This document shows positions 1-12,234 of a stretch of DNA of 64,000 nucleotides, in pieces. Under the pieces are notes generated by a model. That model did not search any database. It was not told where the DNA came from and saw only the letters and a program-made list of their open reading frames with translations. The position numbers and the translations under genes are program-made. The stretch's first letter is position 1, and each line of letters starts with the position of its first letter. Location: assembly GCF_015832195.1 (NCBI RefSeq), contig NC_052028.1, positions 4,321,501-4,385,500 on the forward strand, written 5' to 3'. The stretch comes from Motacilla alba alba (lineage: Eukaryota > Chordata > Aves > Passeriformes > Motacillidae).

Positions 1-339
1 GGGGACAGTGATGTCATGGATTTGGGAGTACCAGACAAGGACCTCAGAGCCTGCATGCGACTCGTGGCATCTGCTTTTTGAGTTTTTGCTACTTCATTCT
101 CGTGAATAGTGGTGATACAGCCTGATGGCCTAAACCCAGTGCCTCCTTCTAAGAGCAAGTCAAGCTTGTTTTGATATTCCGAGTCCAACTGCTCCAGCTG
201 CTCCAGGTGCTCATAGTATAGATCAGTGAAACTGGCTGAGGTGGACGAATCCTGGCTGGAGGTGGCGAGAGATCCTCTGCTAGATGCAAGAGAACCAGGG
301 CTGCTGCTCGAGGAGAGGGAAAGCATGCTGGTGGAGAGA
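1..339 (-). CDS. WWC1: WWC1 coding exon 11, cut by the window edge
   Basis: This exon encodes residues 426-537 and continues left of position 1. It opens with a Ser-rich tract ([20 protein letters not shown]), then [20 protein letters not shown], then [20 protein letters not shown] and [20 protein letters not shown], ending SMTSLSP at the edge. Human KIBRA has the same order. It reads YYDPFEQLDSELQ where this copy reads [16 protein letters not shown], so three extra residues appear to come from a 9-bp duplication. The [17 protein letters not shown] segment lies before the C2 domain, in a region with regulatory phosphorylation sites in mammals. The acceptor is ccttcag. No frameshift or stop is seen. 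Confidence 0.96.
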
Positions 340-2628
340 CTGAAGGAAACAAGTCAGAAAACCATGACACTGTATCTTCTGATTTCTCATGAAAACACTG
401 CAATGTCACCACGTCTCTAAGCCCACAGGGTGCTGCTTTGTTAGCTCAGGCCACACGCATTAGTCCCCAGAGCAACCCAGAACCACAGTCTACAACAGCA
501 GAAACGGTGGGTCACTGCTCAGTGAAACAGTATCCATCATACACAATTTTCTACTCACCATATCAGACTACTGAGAGTCCTTGTTTAGCCAAAAGTACTT
601 TAATGAACGGTTTCAAACCAATTAAAATTAGTGCCATCCCCCTCCTCCCACATCTCTCTGGAAAGTATCTATGGCTCCTGTTAATCTCCAAAGCAGACTG
701 CAAAAACCAGCAAGGCCCATGCAAGAAGATGAAGTTATTGCAATGAACTGTCTGACCATATGGAAATTTCCTTCCATTTGCCTCAATCTTGGACCTGCAG
801 CCAAAAGGCAATATCACAGCTGCCTGGAACTGGCCCTCAGAGATCACAGCAGCCAGAAGTTCCCAGAAAGCTGGCAGGATTTATCCATGTGAAAGACTGC
901 TACATGGAATCCAGGGCCAAGAGAGCAAGGGAAAAAGCTGGGGCTGGGCTGTGAAATCAATTCACACGCCTTATTTATCCCTAGAGTTCTAGGTTCAGAA
1001 CATAACTGACAACAAAATTAATTTTAAGCAGGTGCTGAATAGAAGTCTGTTCAGATGAGAAAGTCCAGACACCACAGCACAGTTTTCTGCTCAAGAGACT
1101 CAGCAAGTATTCCAGTAGTCACTACAACATGTACCATCTCTAGAAATTCCATTTAAACCAAGACTCCTGCTCTGCATATTGAAGACCTTGGTCATTACTG
1201 ACCCTCACTTCAGATAGGGATTAGCTACTGAAAAAATTCTGAATATGTATAAGTGCCTTAAGTTGGCCCACTGAAGAACAGTGAGATATTAATAAGCCTA
1301 ATAATCCAATATTTATTATTTAAAGGGTAAAAGCTGGAAGCTACATTTGTATAATTATGTCCATGACCTTATGAGAAAAAGGCAAGTATGCTGTATTTAG
1401 TATAATTTTGGCAGAAAATGTCCTCTGACAGATGTGCACTGCAGCACATTTGCTCAAAAAAGCTTCTGATAGATGTTTTTGCATACTGGCAGTATATACA
1501 CATCTGTTGAAGCCTAATGAATTTACAGCTTTTCACTGTACTTTACTATGAAAAGGGAGGGATTTAAAATTAATCTTTTCCCTGTCAAAAAACTGGGCTC
1601 AATTTCCTTTTGTACATGCCCTTGAATGCCAGACATTTTGCATTATGGGGTTAATAACAAACACTTATTCTTATGAAGGAGCATGCCAAGAACATTGGGC
1701 ACACGGTTAGGAAGAAATTAGTTTCACATGCTTCTTGGTCACCTCAAAAGAACCCTAATCAGCTAGGTGAAATGAAAATATGATGCATTTCCACTGCATA
1801 AAAGCCTCACAGATAGCTATTCTCCATGCTGGCTTATTTACATGTCAGTCTTGCACTATGATTTCTTTCCAGTCTTTTCGGTGTCATCTTCACAAAATGA
1901 AACAGAATCCAAGTGGAGCAGAAGCTACAAACAGAGTAAATTCAGTACACACTGGTAGGAAAAAACCTCAACCAAACAAAAATCCCACCAAACTTTCTTG
2001 CTATCAGAATGATAAAAATATACTTTTAGCAAAATGATTTGACCTTAGTGCCTGCAGTCATGCATTAGTCTGGACATAACAATCCTGTCTTCTTCCAAAA
2101 CTACAGCCTGAACTAGAAGTCATTCTTTACACCATATGAACAACAACAGATTGAGGGATATCTCTATATACTGTCCACACTGTAAACCACAGCACACTTG
2201 GAATTAGAGAAATATGCTCATTCATCCATTAACGTGTAATTACATTAGTGAGATTCACTACACTTGCTGTCTGTTAAGCTGTCTTTAACATACTTTATTC
2301 ATGTAATACTTCAGTAATTCAAACTTTAGTGAATAAATCTCAGCTACCTGCGGTCACCTGAGTATTACTGAAATAGAAGGGACTGTGCAAACTCCTGCTG
2401 TGAGACAGAGGCACCACCAGGAGGTTGCTCATCCCCTTGCAAAGCACCCATCTAAACAGACCTATGATCCCAAGGCTTCTCCTTCCCCTGACTGCACAGG
2501 GGCCTGAGCTCACTACTGGGACTGAAAGGCCTTTCAGCCCTCAGCCGGGAGCTGGAATGGTTAGCAGAGAAAGGCAGTGGCACCACGTGCAGCAAAAGCA
2601 ACCCCAGCTGCTGGAAAGGGTCACCTAC
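340..2628 (-). other. WWC1: WWC1 intron 10
   Basis: This stretch is bounded by the exon 10 donor (GTAGGTGA) and the exon 11 acceptor (ccttcag). It is ordinary AT-rich intronic sequence. I see no second gene, RNA gene or recognisable transposable element. Short open frames here lack any family resemblance. Confidence 0.85.
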
Positions 2629-2718
2629 CTCTTCAGCTGGGTGTGCAGCATGGCCACCAACCGCGTGGTTTCCTCCAGCTCTCGGACAAGCTGATTTCTT
2701 TTGCTGTTCAACTTCAAT
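2629..2718 (-). CDS. WWC1: WWC1 coding exon 10: end of the coiled coil
   Basis: This exon encodes residues 396-424 between split Arg395 and Ser425. It reads LKLNSKRNQLVRELEETTRL and then VAMLHTQLK. Human has LKLNSKRNQLVRELEEATRQ and VATLHSQLK. It closes the central helical region before the Ser-rich stretch. The acceptor is tctcttag and the donor is GTAGGTGA. Confidence 0.96.
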
Positions 2719-4166
2719 CTAAGAGAAGACCAAAGCAGGAGATGAGCTAAAGCAGCATTTACTATTTTAAATAAGGAGTAAAGGAAAAATCTACTTTTTT
2801 GCTGTGAAATCCTACAAAAGTTGATAGTAATATCCAGGACAGAATTTGGTCAAGATGTTTAAGTGTTTACCAACTTAAGAAACTTTTAAAATGCAGAACT
2901 CAGTCCTGAAAACATTCACAACAAGACAAAATAATTATAGCTGGTACCACAGAAGTTAATGTTTCTGGGATCAGGCCTCAAAAGAGCTGGGCAGATTTTA
3001 CTCACTATACACTATTGCATTCCTATGGTTACCGGGCTAATAGAAGTTTAAATGTCTTCATTTCCTTCCACTGAAGTCTATGGATGATTAAGGGTAACCT
3101 GATTTAGTTATTAGCCATCTCATTACAGCTTTACATTATTGGCTTCAGCAGCATCTCGGCTTTCTTTCCCACATGAATTGGTTTGACACAAACACATGTG
3201 CATGTGGGTGCTCACGCCCTAACTGAACAGGCCTCGGGACACAAAATCCTTCCCCACACGTGTTATGACTTGGCACTCTAGAATGTGATCATATTCCCAA
3301 AAATCCCAAAGGAAGGGGTTCACCTTATGGCAAGACCAGAACCATTTGTCAAACCACAGATACTTCAGGCAGGTAAAAGTCTCACAGCTGAGACATTTAC
3401 AGTTCTTCCAGCATGATAAAACCATGAAAAGCCAATGTAGAAAACTGGTGTCAGCTGGACAATGACCACATGGAAGAAATGAAAATATGGAGCCAAAGAG
3501 AGAGTGAATGCAGTGTGCCTATTCCATATATGTTCAAGAGACTGCAGCTCCCAGAAACACTGCTGAGCCACCCTCATTAATGCATCCAGACTGTAAAACA
3601 CCTGTAGGCAATGCCTAATGCAGTATTCATCCTCACTGTACATTCCCATGAGAACACCCCCTGCAACACAGGTAAAATTAGGGAAGAAAGTTGGCTTTTT
3701 TTTCAGCTAGTTTAGATTCACAGGAAGCCCTGCAAGCCCCACAGCCCTGTCAAATACCAGATCCTACAGGAATCACATACAAGGATGCTCAGAACAAACA
3801 GCAAATTTAAGAAATTTAAAATTCCATCTGCTGACATTTACCAAGGCCCAGACTGCACAGCAAGTGTAGAAGCTGCTGTGAGGTGCTGGCTGCATACAGA
3901 AATGTGACACTACACTAACACTCCACTGGGCTATTTTGAGCATTCTTTACATTCCCATAAAGGATCCATTGTAGGAACAGCAACCTCTCCCCATTAACAC
4001 AGTAAGCCTTGCAGATGGGTTGTTTGGGAGCTGAGTTCAGAAGCTCTCTGAGTAGAGTGTCTGGGATTGTGAGGGCACTGCTGTGGGCAGTCAGCCAGGG
4101 GATGCTGGCGCTTGCTCCCAGTTACCTCTTGTCCAAAAAGGCCCTGCTCTGTGCCCACTAACCTAC
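2719..4166 (-). other. WWC1: WWC1 intron 9
   Basis: This is the intron between exon 9 (donor GTAGGTTAG) and exon 10 (acceptor tctcttag). It contains nothing I can name beyond unique sequence and short pyrimidine or purine runs. Confidence 0.85.
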
Positions 4167-4409
4167 CTCTCAGTGAGAGCTTTGCTCTGAGTGTCTCTAG
4201 CAGCCTGAAGGTCTTCCTCCAGGCGCCTCCTCTCTGTCTCCAGTCTCTCCACCTCTCCTCGAGTCCATTTCCTGGGGCTAATAAATCGCATTTCTTTCAA
4301 GAGCTCCTCCTTCTCGTTAATCAGTATCAGACGGTCCCGCTCCGAGTCCAGCACGCCAGGCCAGGCCTCGCTGTCCAGCTTAGCCAGCTGGATCTTCAGG
4401 TTTGCTATT
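4167..4409 (-). CDS. WWC1: WWC1 coding exon 9: long coiled-coil exon
   Basis: This exon encodes residues 315-394 with split Arg codons at both ends. It reads [20 protein letters not shown], then [20 protein letters not shown], the loop [17 protein letters not shown] and the helix ending [14 protein letters not shown]. This is one of the best-conserved parts of KIBRA. Differences from human are conservative, such as ETERRRLEE for EMARKRLEK. It is strongly charged and helical. The acceptor is ctgcag and the donor is GTAGGTTAG. Confidence 0.97.
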
Positions 4410-7400
4410 CTGCAGGGGAAAAGAAAATGCAGTTATTCCCTGAGGATTGCCTGACCCCCTGCTCCAGACATGCAGAGATGCACCCTGACCAACCACACCT
4501 TCCAGAGCCCCGAGGAAGGCTCTCAGCTCGAGGACAAGCACCCTCATGTCCACCTTACCAGAATGGTGCCAAGTGACAGCACCACTGCACATGCAGAATG
4601 GGACTTTAACTCACATTTGTTCACAATGGAAAATGAACTTTCTGGCTAATATGCCGTGTTCACCAGTCAGGGAATAATACAACAAAAATTCTGGATGTCA
4701 GAAAAGGTGATCAGATATACTATAGGTGTTTCATATGCATTACAGCTGTGACCTCAGAGTAGTTTGAGTGGAGGGTATGATGTGATAATTACCTACTCTT
4801 TAATCACTTTTATGGAAATAACTGTGTCCTCCCCATGCATGATTCAGATAAAGATCAGCGGTTAGTCAAAAGCTTAGAAACTCTTTTTTGTGTTTACAAT
4901 GAGGAAGTGAATCATATCTCCACACTGCTACTGCAAGAATCCACCTGTTGATTCAACAGTAAGCACTCTGGACACATTAAGGAGCTTCACTACTTCTGCT
5001 GCAACCTGCACTTGAGGATGTGAGGAGTTGGAGAGGCAATGTGATCCCACCAAAATCCAGAGCTGCTTATCTGTATCAGAATCAAAGCCTATTTTCATTA
5101 CAGGTATCATTCCAGATTTCAGGTGTATCACCACTCCTGCAGCACCACACCACATCAGCTCAGGGAGGAAGATAATGACTAAAAGCAGCAGCAACACAGA
5201 TGTAGAATTTAGCAAGAGCTCTGATTGACAGAGGAGGAGAGCACAGCTTGTGGCAGGTAAGGAGACTGCTCACTCCAAATATCTGCCTGTTCCAAATTTC
5301 CCACATATCTGACCTGCTCAGTTAGGTCCACAAATGATCAGCTTTGCAATGCAACACACAGAGAGAAGCAGAAAACCAGCAGCAGGCCAGGATACAGAAG
5401 CAAGGGAAGTAATGCCAGTCTTCCCAAAGGAAGCTGCCTCCTTTGTATTCACTAACCTGCAACTCTTTAAGACCTGACCTCTTTAAGGCTGATCATGGTA
5501 GTTTGATGAGAAACAATAGTACAGATAAATCTGAATTAGAATTACCAAGGACCTGTGTTTCTGAACTCACACAATCCAAAAAATCAAGTGGGATGCAGGG
5601 AATGGGAAGGACAGAATGAGCTGGCATGAAAAAAATTTGAAAAACTTAGAAGGCAAACAAAGAGAAAAAGTACTTTGTAAGATATTTGCAAAAAAAAATT
5701 CACCTGACTGAACATCAGAGAGGCAAGGCATATGTGCCTCTTCATGTAATGAACTCAGGTTAATGCCTCACTTGGGTTTAGCAAATACATAAGAAATGGA
5801 AGTGACATGTAAAATGAATGTCCAATATGCTTCTCTCTTTGAAAAGGGCTTTGTGATCTGGTGACAGACTTACTGGACCTAAATCAGGCACAGCAAATAG
5901 TTGCAGGTACTGATGTGGATTCATCTCTCTAGAACTTGCTTTGTGCTGCAGAAGGGCAGAGGATGGTGTGTTCTTCCTCCAGCAAACCAGCACACAGGCA
6001 GGCACAGAGCAAATTCAGTGCCAACCAGCAAAATCAAAGTGTGTGGAGTAAGCAATAAGATGCAGATCTGCAGCAGCAGCTATGAGGCTCCTGAATGGCC
6101 TTCAAGAATAAAGCTTCGTCTTCCAAGCTCCAGAGGCCAAGAGGAACCTGAGCCCAAGAGAGCCTGGGAAGGATTAGGCTCACAGACAGTGACCTGCCTC
6201 CACCACCACAGGAGACAGACATGAGATCACCCTTCTGAAGAGAAGCATCACTTTCTGTAAACCCATTTCCCACAGCAGGTTGCTTACTCTAATAAAGTTC
6301 CATAATTGATAGATATTCAGCTCAACTATTTTTAGGTCGTCTTAAGAGCTGTTTTGTTTTTGAGTGCCTGATTAAGTGCAATACTGTGCTCCAACGAAGA
6401 ATTAAGTGGCATTAATTCATAATCCAAGAATTCCTCAGTGCATTTTGAAGGGATATGAGTCTAAGAGGATTGGCTGGCATAAATCTGATCACTTTTGGCA
6501 TACATTTGCATGCATATGGCTTTTCCACTGGAATTTGTTCTCTATGCATTTCCGAGACTAAAAGCTTTGTTAAACTAACCTCCATTTTTACCTTTGGTGC
6601 ATGATCATTATTTTCCCCCTTCTCAGTTAAAACGAGGTTTATTATTCTATTTTTCCAATAAAACAGCACCATCACAAAAGAAACATGTTGCAGAAGGTCT
6701 GCACTTGGCTGAACACTCCGGCCCCTCAGCATTCACTGCCTGAGCCTGAACTCATCAGTGCTGAGCCAGGCTGGGCTTGCAGTGCTGGCCTCAGCTCACA
6801 GCACCTTTCTGAATGGCCACCAGACTGAACAAATACACAACAGGAAGCTCAAGTTTTATTTGATTGTTCTCTTTCTACCTAGAAAAGGCAGTTAGATGAC
6901 TTATTCACTGTCATAACAGGGCTCTTTTTTGTTAATTAGGGAAAGTTAGTACTTTCTATTATCATACAACACAGGCATAGCACATAACATTTTAGTGTCT
7001 CCAGAGATTGTTCAGAGCACATGTATCTCCATAGGAGCATAAGACGTGTCTCTACAACCAGTAATTAACAATCCTGTACCAGATAAGCTGAGAAAAAAGC
7101 CCCAAGCTAAATGGAAGGTGTGGTTTAAAAACTGACCAGTCAAATACCCACCACAGCTGTAGTGTTGCTTAATGTGACATTAAAGTATTTCATATTAGGA
7201 GATTAAAAAAACATACTTCTAAAATCCCTGAGTTACCACCGGTCACACAGAACCCAAGCTGAAAGTTTAACTGCTGAAGAAATTAGAACAGTGCAGGGTG
7301 CAAGTGCCACACAGCTGAGTTACTGCTATGTGTCTGCAGTTGTACAACATAATTTAATTGCATCTCTGATTACATTTATGCTGCAGCAGCTATCTCCTTG

Positions 7401-9525
7401 CTGAGACGTAGCAATGACAACCTTTTTGACATGATACCATTCTCAGTTCTGAATATAATTAAGCCAAAGATTTGTCACTGTAGCTACCCTATGTCTTTTT
7501 TTGGGTTTTATATTATCTGCTCTAGGGGGTCTGCTGTCTGCCTGAGTGTGACAGGAAAGGAATTAGTGGTGTGGAAGGGAACTGGGTCCTGGCAGTTCTG
7601 GTGTGGTGAAGTTCAGTCATATATTCACCCACAGCTGAGCTTTTAGTCTGGTCCACAGCAATGCTGCAAACAGTGTCTGCCAGAGCCTGCTTTCTAAAGC
7701 ATCAGTCCCTTACAGACCTATGAGGACCATCTTGATTTCAAACCTTAAGTTTTGGCTTTCCAGATACCACAGAGCTGATAAAACACATGTATTTCCATTG
7801 CTTGGCCTCTTCACAGTTCGTGCGTGGGCAAAGTACTTAAGTCTTCTATTGTGTTTTTGGAACATTTTAATGCTGCTGTGGGGACAGGAAACACTTCAAA
7901 CCTCACAAGGAAGAATTTTCACAGGAACAGAAGGTTCCTTGTGAGTCACTATATCCATAGTATTGTTCCAGCTTCAAACCAGTCGAGGTATTTGTTTCTG
8001 CAGCTCCTACTAAACACTGTGACAAAACCATGGTACTTTGATAGCTGGAGATCTTTCCATTTTAGCATCAACTATTCATGTCCATTTAGAGCCACCTTTC
8101 CTCATGAAAATGTTTTTTAAACTTTGAGAAAAACCTACAGACAACCTGCGACAAACATGGGGTATGAGCAGCAAGTATTCTTTAACTGCAAGGTGTGTTG
8201 TATGCCCCTCATCACCACTTCAAATGAACCACTGTGCTGTCTTTATAAAGTTCTCTCTCTTTATAAAGAGCATATTAAAAGAGCAGGCTTGTCATTATTC
8301 ACTTGCCCCTCCTTGGAAAAGATACAGGATAAAGGAAGAGTATTCCTCTTCAATCTGAATGTTTGTAAAGTCAGTGTGAATTAAACTGAAGCCTTCAGCA
8401 AAGCTTAAAAGTAAAAGGCAATTTAAACATGCTAAATTAACCACTGCATCTGAAGGAATGGTATTTTTAATGTTGCTTTTAAAAGTCACTGAATCATTTG
8501 AATGTCAAGGTGGTTTGGCAAATCTTGGACTGGCAAAATAAACATTTCTGATAAAATTGCTCCACCTAAGAAAAGAAATATAAATTTGTGTCAGAAGCAG
8601 TTGGGCACACAGTTTTTGACAACTGCCACAGACACAGATCAAATTTTGTGCCACTGAGAAGCATGGCCTACTGGCCACTCCAGTACACCAAAATGAGAGC
8701 ATTATGAGTAACATCAGCCTTAACCTCTTACTTCTAACCAGAGGCTGGAGAAAAAGCCTTCTCTTTGCATATATCCCAAGCACAGATTGTACCACACACC
8801 TGAACTTTGTTATTCTGGAGTTGCAAAGTCCCTCTAGAGCAGTTAAAAGTGAAGAAAATCACCACCAGCAATGGTTACATCACTGAACAAAGACTAGGCC
8901 AGCCAAAGTCTAAGTAATAATTCTTCGTGGTTTTTCATTTAACTATGCAGTTGTGTTAGCTATTATCTATTAAAAAGTAAATCCTGGAAAGCTTTTGCTT
9001 AAATTGGCCTGTTAAGTAGATAGATTTTTTTTTTAATCTATTCTTCATTCATTTGAGATCAGAGGGCAAAGGTGAAAACTTAACATTCTTACAGACAGGC
9101 TCTGGAATTGCAGCATTGACCATATTTTGATGTAAGGTGTTAACACAATATACATTTCTCCTTATCACAGTTAGGCATGCAAGCATTCATTCATTTCAAA
9201 CAAGGAAAGGAGATGCCTTGCAGTACAGTCTCCTTATTAGGAATGGGGAAGCACTGGCAACAGGTAGCAGAACCACTTATGTCCCCATAGGTGTGGCCAG
9301 ACTGAGTTCTTTATGCATTAGTCACGCCTTAGTAATTTCTAGGATGGTTATTTATTTCTTGAAAGATAACACTGGCCCAAAAAGCCTATTGTCTCACTGC
9401 TCAAAAATGACCACATTTACTTAGCAGCAATGCTGGGTTTCAGTCTGGTGGCACCTCTTCTAGTGAAACTTATCCTCAGAATGAGCTGTGTGACAACCAA
9501 AGAGGGCAGTGGGCCAAAGAATTAC
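4410..9525 (-). other. WWC1: WWC1 intron 8
   Basis: This is a 5.1-kb intron between exons 8 and 9, AT-rich and mostly unique. A minus-strand open frame at 4928-5215 begins with a hydrophobic, signal-like stretch but matches no family I know. Two copies of the 10-bp palindrome CTTTATAAAG lie at 8241-8250 and 8259-8268. No full transposable element was recognised. Confidence 0.8.
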
Positions 9526-9599
9526 CTTCTCTTTGCCTCTTCATACTGCAGCCGCAGTCGCACCTTCTCGGCCAGCTGGTTACTGCTGCTGCCCATAAA
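9526..9599 (-). CDS. WWC1: WWC1 coding exon 8: short coiled-coil exon
   Basis: This exon encodes residues 290-313 (FMGSSSNQLAEKVRLRLQYE then EAKR) and two bases of Arg314. The core NQLAEKVRLRL-YEEAKRR is near identical to human KIBRA. The first residues FMGSSS differ from human SFGINSN, as expected for a variable exon edge. It starts in phase 0 after ctcag and ends in phase 2 with GTAAT. At 74 bp it is the smallest exon in the window, too short to show up as an open frame on its own. Confidence 0.94.
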
Positions 9600-10628
9600 C
9601 TGAGACAAAAACATCACATCAGCAACTCAGCAACCACTCCTCCCTTGATACTTCCTTGACACTGTTACAAGTGACACTTGATCTTATCAGTCATTTCCTA
9701 GTTAAGCCAATCACAACACAGGAACATGCTGCACTTAAATACATTTTTCATTATGTCTTCATATACTTAAACCCCAACAAGATTCAAAAGCTCTTTCGGG
9801 CCTAGAAAGAAGAGAAAATCCACCACATCTGTCTTGGGCTTCTATTTCTATGAACACACAAATACCTTTGCAATCCTTCTTCTTCTTAAGTGCTTTTTGC
9901 ATCCTTAATGAAGCACTGCATTTTGGTTTGGACGACATCTTGCTTTGGCTGTAAAGTCTTAAAGACAAGGGACATCCCACCATGCCCAAATCTGCACATC
10001 TTTACTAACATGCGTGGCCCTGACTGAAAATGGCAGCAAACCTTCAAGTAAAGGCTCACAGGAGAGGCTCTGTGCTGTCCTGTGAGAAATAAGATGTACC
10101 CCCAGCACTGATCGAGTCCTTACCAAGGCTGGGACCAACCTGACACTTCTGCTCTCCTGGCATGTGTGGGACTGAAGGTTTATGAGCACTACAACTTTGG
10201 TGGCATCAAAATAGCTGCACATAAGCTGCTGTTGTCACTTGTAACCCAGTGAAAGGCAAACACTCTTAGGGGAAGAGTCTTCATTGGAGCTTAGCCCAAT
10301 GCTGCTCAATGTTTCTTGTCTTGTAACTTATTGCAATAAAGAGCTAAAGGAGTGTTTGTATCGCAAGAAGCTACACCTACAGGCAAAATCAAACTTCCTT
10401 CCCTTTAATTCCTACCTGCGTTGCTCTGATAGAGACTGTGGGGAAACATCAGGTTGCCTTCAGTGATACATTAAAACTGCATACAGAAACAAAGCCCCAC
10501 TGCAGTTTAAACCAGAAGTTATGATTTCACAGAAACTTGACCATGCTTGGAAACTCATGGTGAGGCAGTTCTACACACACTTCAGAGGAATGTCTCCACG
10601 TGCACAAGGCTTCTCACACATTACTCAC
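9600..10628 (-). other. WWC1: WWC1 intron 7
   Basis: This is the intron between exons 7 and 8, with donor GTGAGTAA and acceptor ctcag. No repeat, RNA gene or other feature was recognised in it. Confidence 0.85.
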
Positions 10629-10775
10629 ATTTCCTGAAACATCTGTCTGGGAGCTGACATCCAGGTACTGCCGGGGTAGCAGAGGGCTGGAGCTTTCCAC
10701 AGACATGCTGCTGGCCCACAGGTCTGACTGGGATCCTCTGTCATTCACAAAGCTGTCTTTTAACCTGGCTAAGCT
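10629..10775 (-). CDS. WWC1: WWC1 coding exon 7: Ser-rich linker
   Basis: This phase-0 exon of 49 codons encodes residues 241-289. It begins [20 protein letters not shown], continues with a serine-rich [10 protein letters not shown] stretch and ends [14 protein letters not shown]. It matches the human segment [29 protein letters not shown] with modest divergence in the serine tract. In the family this is a low-complexity linker between coiled-coil blocks. The acceptor is ttttag and the donor GTGAGTAA. A run of As sits just upstream of the acceptor on the plus strand. Confidence 0.95.
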
Positions 10776-11123
10776 CTAAAACCACAAAAAAAAAAAAAAA
10801 ATCATGAGGTGAGCTCACTTCTGCCCGAAGTACCTCAGTAGCTACGTAACTCCAGCCTAACCCCATGACTCAGATCTGACCATGTCTGCTGTGCCCACTC
10901 AGACTCTGCAAACTCGAGGTCAGGCATGGCTGGACTGTATTTTACACTTCTCATTTCCAGCATCTGAAGAACTGCAGAGGCTGTGGTCCAACCACAACAC
11001 AAAACTAGTCTAATAAAAACCTCAGTTACGTATCTGAAATACAAAACACTTGAATTATTTCTCAGAAATTCAATCTTCTGGCAATGGTGACACAAATACT
11101 ATAAAGTCATCTTGTTTCAATAC
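10776..11123 (-). other. WWC1: WWC1 intron 6, the shortest intron
   Basis: This 348-bp intron runs from donor GTATTG after exon 6 to acceptor ttttag before exon 7. On the plus strand it has a homopolymer run of As close to the exon 7 side (about 10785-10800), which on the transcribed strand is a T-rich tract near the acceptor and may serve as the polypyrimidine tract. Confidence 0.85.
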
Positions 11124-11253
11124 CTGAATGAGGTCTTGTTTTTCCTTCTCCCCTGACGTGATGGCCTTCTTGAGAGCTTTCATTTCACTTAAAATGGCTT
11201 GTGCCTCATCCAGTTTGTAGCCACCTTGAGTGTCAGACATTTTCATGTCAATT
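11124..11253 (-). CDS. WWC1: WWC1 coding exon 6: coiled-coil segment
   Basis: This exon encodes residues 198-240, starting [20 protein letters not shown] and ending with [16 protein letters not shown]. The [23 protein letters not shown] pattern is diagnostic of the WWC family. Human reads [20 protein letters not shown] at the start. The exon has a tacag acceptor, completes Lys197, and ends in phase 0 at CAG followed by GTATTG, a weaker donor than its neighbours. Confidence 0.96.
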
Positions 11254-12154
11254 CTGTATGGAAATTTTAATAAACAGTTAGCTAACACTTAAAAACATCC
11301 AGTTAATTGAATCATCCTAGATGCATGTGTCTTGACATGGATTTTTAACAAAAAACACTTCAAACTGTAACAAGGACAACAGAAAGAACAAAGGACCCTA
11401 CTCCCCACGGCCTAAGTTACTCCACTCAGCAGTACAGTAAGCTAGAACTCTGATTTCAGCAATATCATCATCTCTTTGAATCCTTAGGGAGGACAAAGGT
11501 GCACACCAACCCCCAAAACAGTGTGTTAGGGCAGACTGCTGCTAACTGCCTTGTTCCTAACCTAGAGAGGATCAGCTTAGCCATCTATGAGAATTACCTT
11601 ATTTTCAGGCATGATTTCAAAAGCCAGGCACAGATTCACATGCACAGATGCATTTGCTTGCACAATTGAATTACAAGCCACTTCATCCTTCCCCTTCCTC
11701 ACAGGAATTCTACCAGGGTTGACCCTTTTAATAAATATTTATCTGAAAGATGCCAGATGTCTAGTCACACAAAGGTAAGTACCTGAAACTTTTCCTGCCC
11801 TTCCACTCTATCTCCAGTTTTTCCTCAGTGCCCTCAATCAGTGGCTCTTATAATTATGACAACAGGCTGAAGTGTCATCCATATTGAGCAGCACTGAGTA
11901 AAACAGAGTATCAGTTAATTGATGAGATCCTGCTTCAAACTCTTTTTGCCATGAAGCCAGTTCTAATATGGTCAATCCCATAGAGGCACTGATTTGAGAG
12001 AACTCCCCCCTGGCTGTGTACTGCTTTCAGCCTAAAGATACCATCAGCAGCATATTTCAGCTTATGTTATTTAGGCAGCTATTTATAAATGTAGTGGGGG
12101 ATGCATTGCAAGCCAGAGATGTTCTGAAAAAAAAGATCTTGAGAACACACTTAC
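11254..12154 (-). other. WWC1: WWC1 intron 5
   Basis: This is the intron between exons 5 and 6, bounded by GTAAGTGTG and tacag. Nothing recognisable lies in it. Confidence 0.85.
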
Positions 12155-12234
12155 TTCTTCAGGGTTTGAAATCCATGCTCTTTGTACTGGAGCTCTTGCT
12201 TCATGTGAGCTACTTCTCTCTTGAGTTTATTAAC
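12155..12234 (-). CDS. WWC1: WWC1 coding exon 5: coiled-coil segment
   Basis: This exon encodes residues 171-196 and two bases of Lys197. The peptide begins VNKLKREVAHMKQELQYKEH and ends GFQTLK. It starts in phase 0 after a ctgcag acceptor and ends with GTAAGTGTG. It aligns with human VNKLKREMVHLQHELQFKE, with conservative changes at several positions, and is predicted helical with heptad-like spacing of Leu, Val and Met. No disruptions are seen. Confidence 0.95.

Noticed and set aside
8241..8268. Two CTTTATAAAG palindromes in intron 8 as a possible promoter or binding site
   Set aside because: The motif is short and AT-rich, with no nearby exon or GC-rich context to support a promoter.
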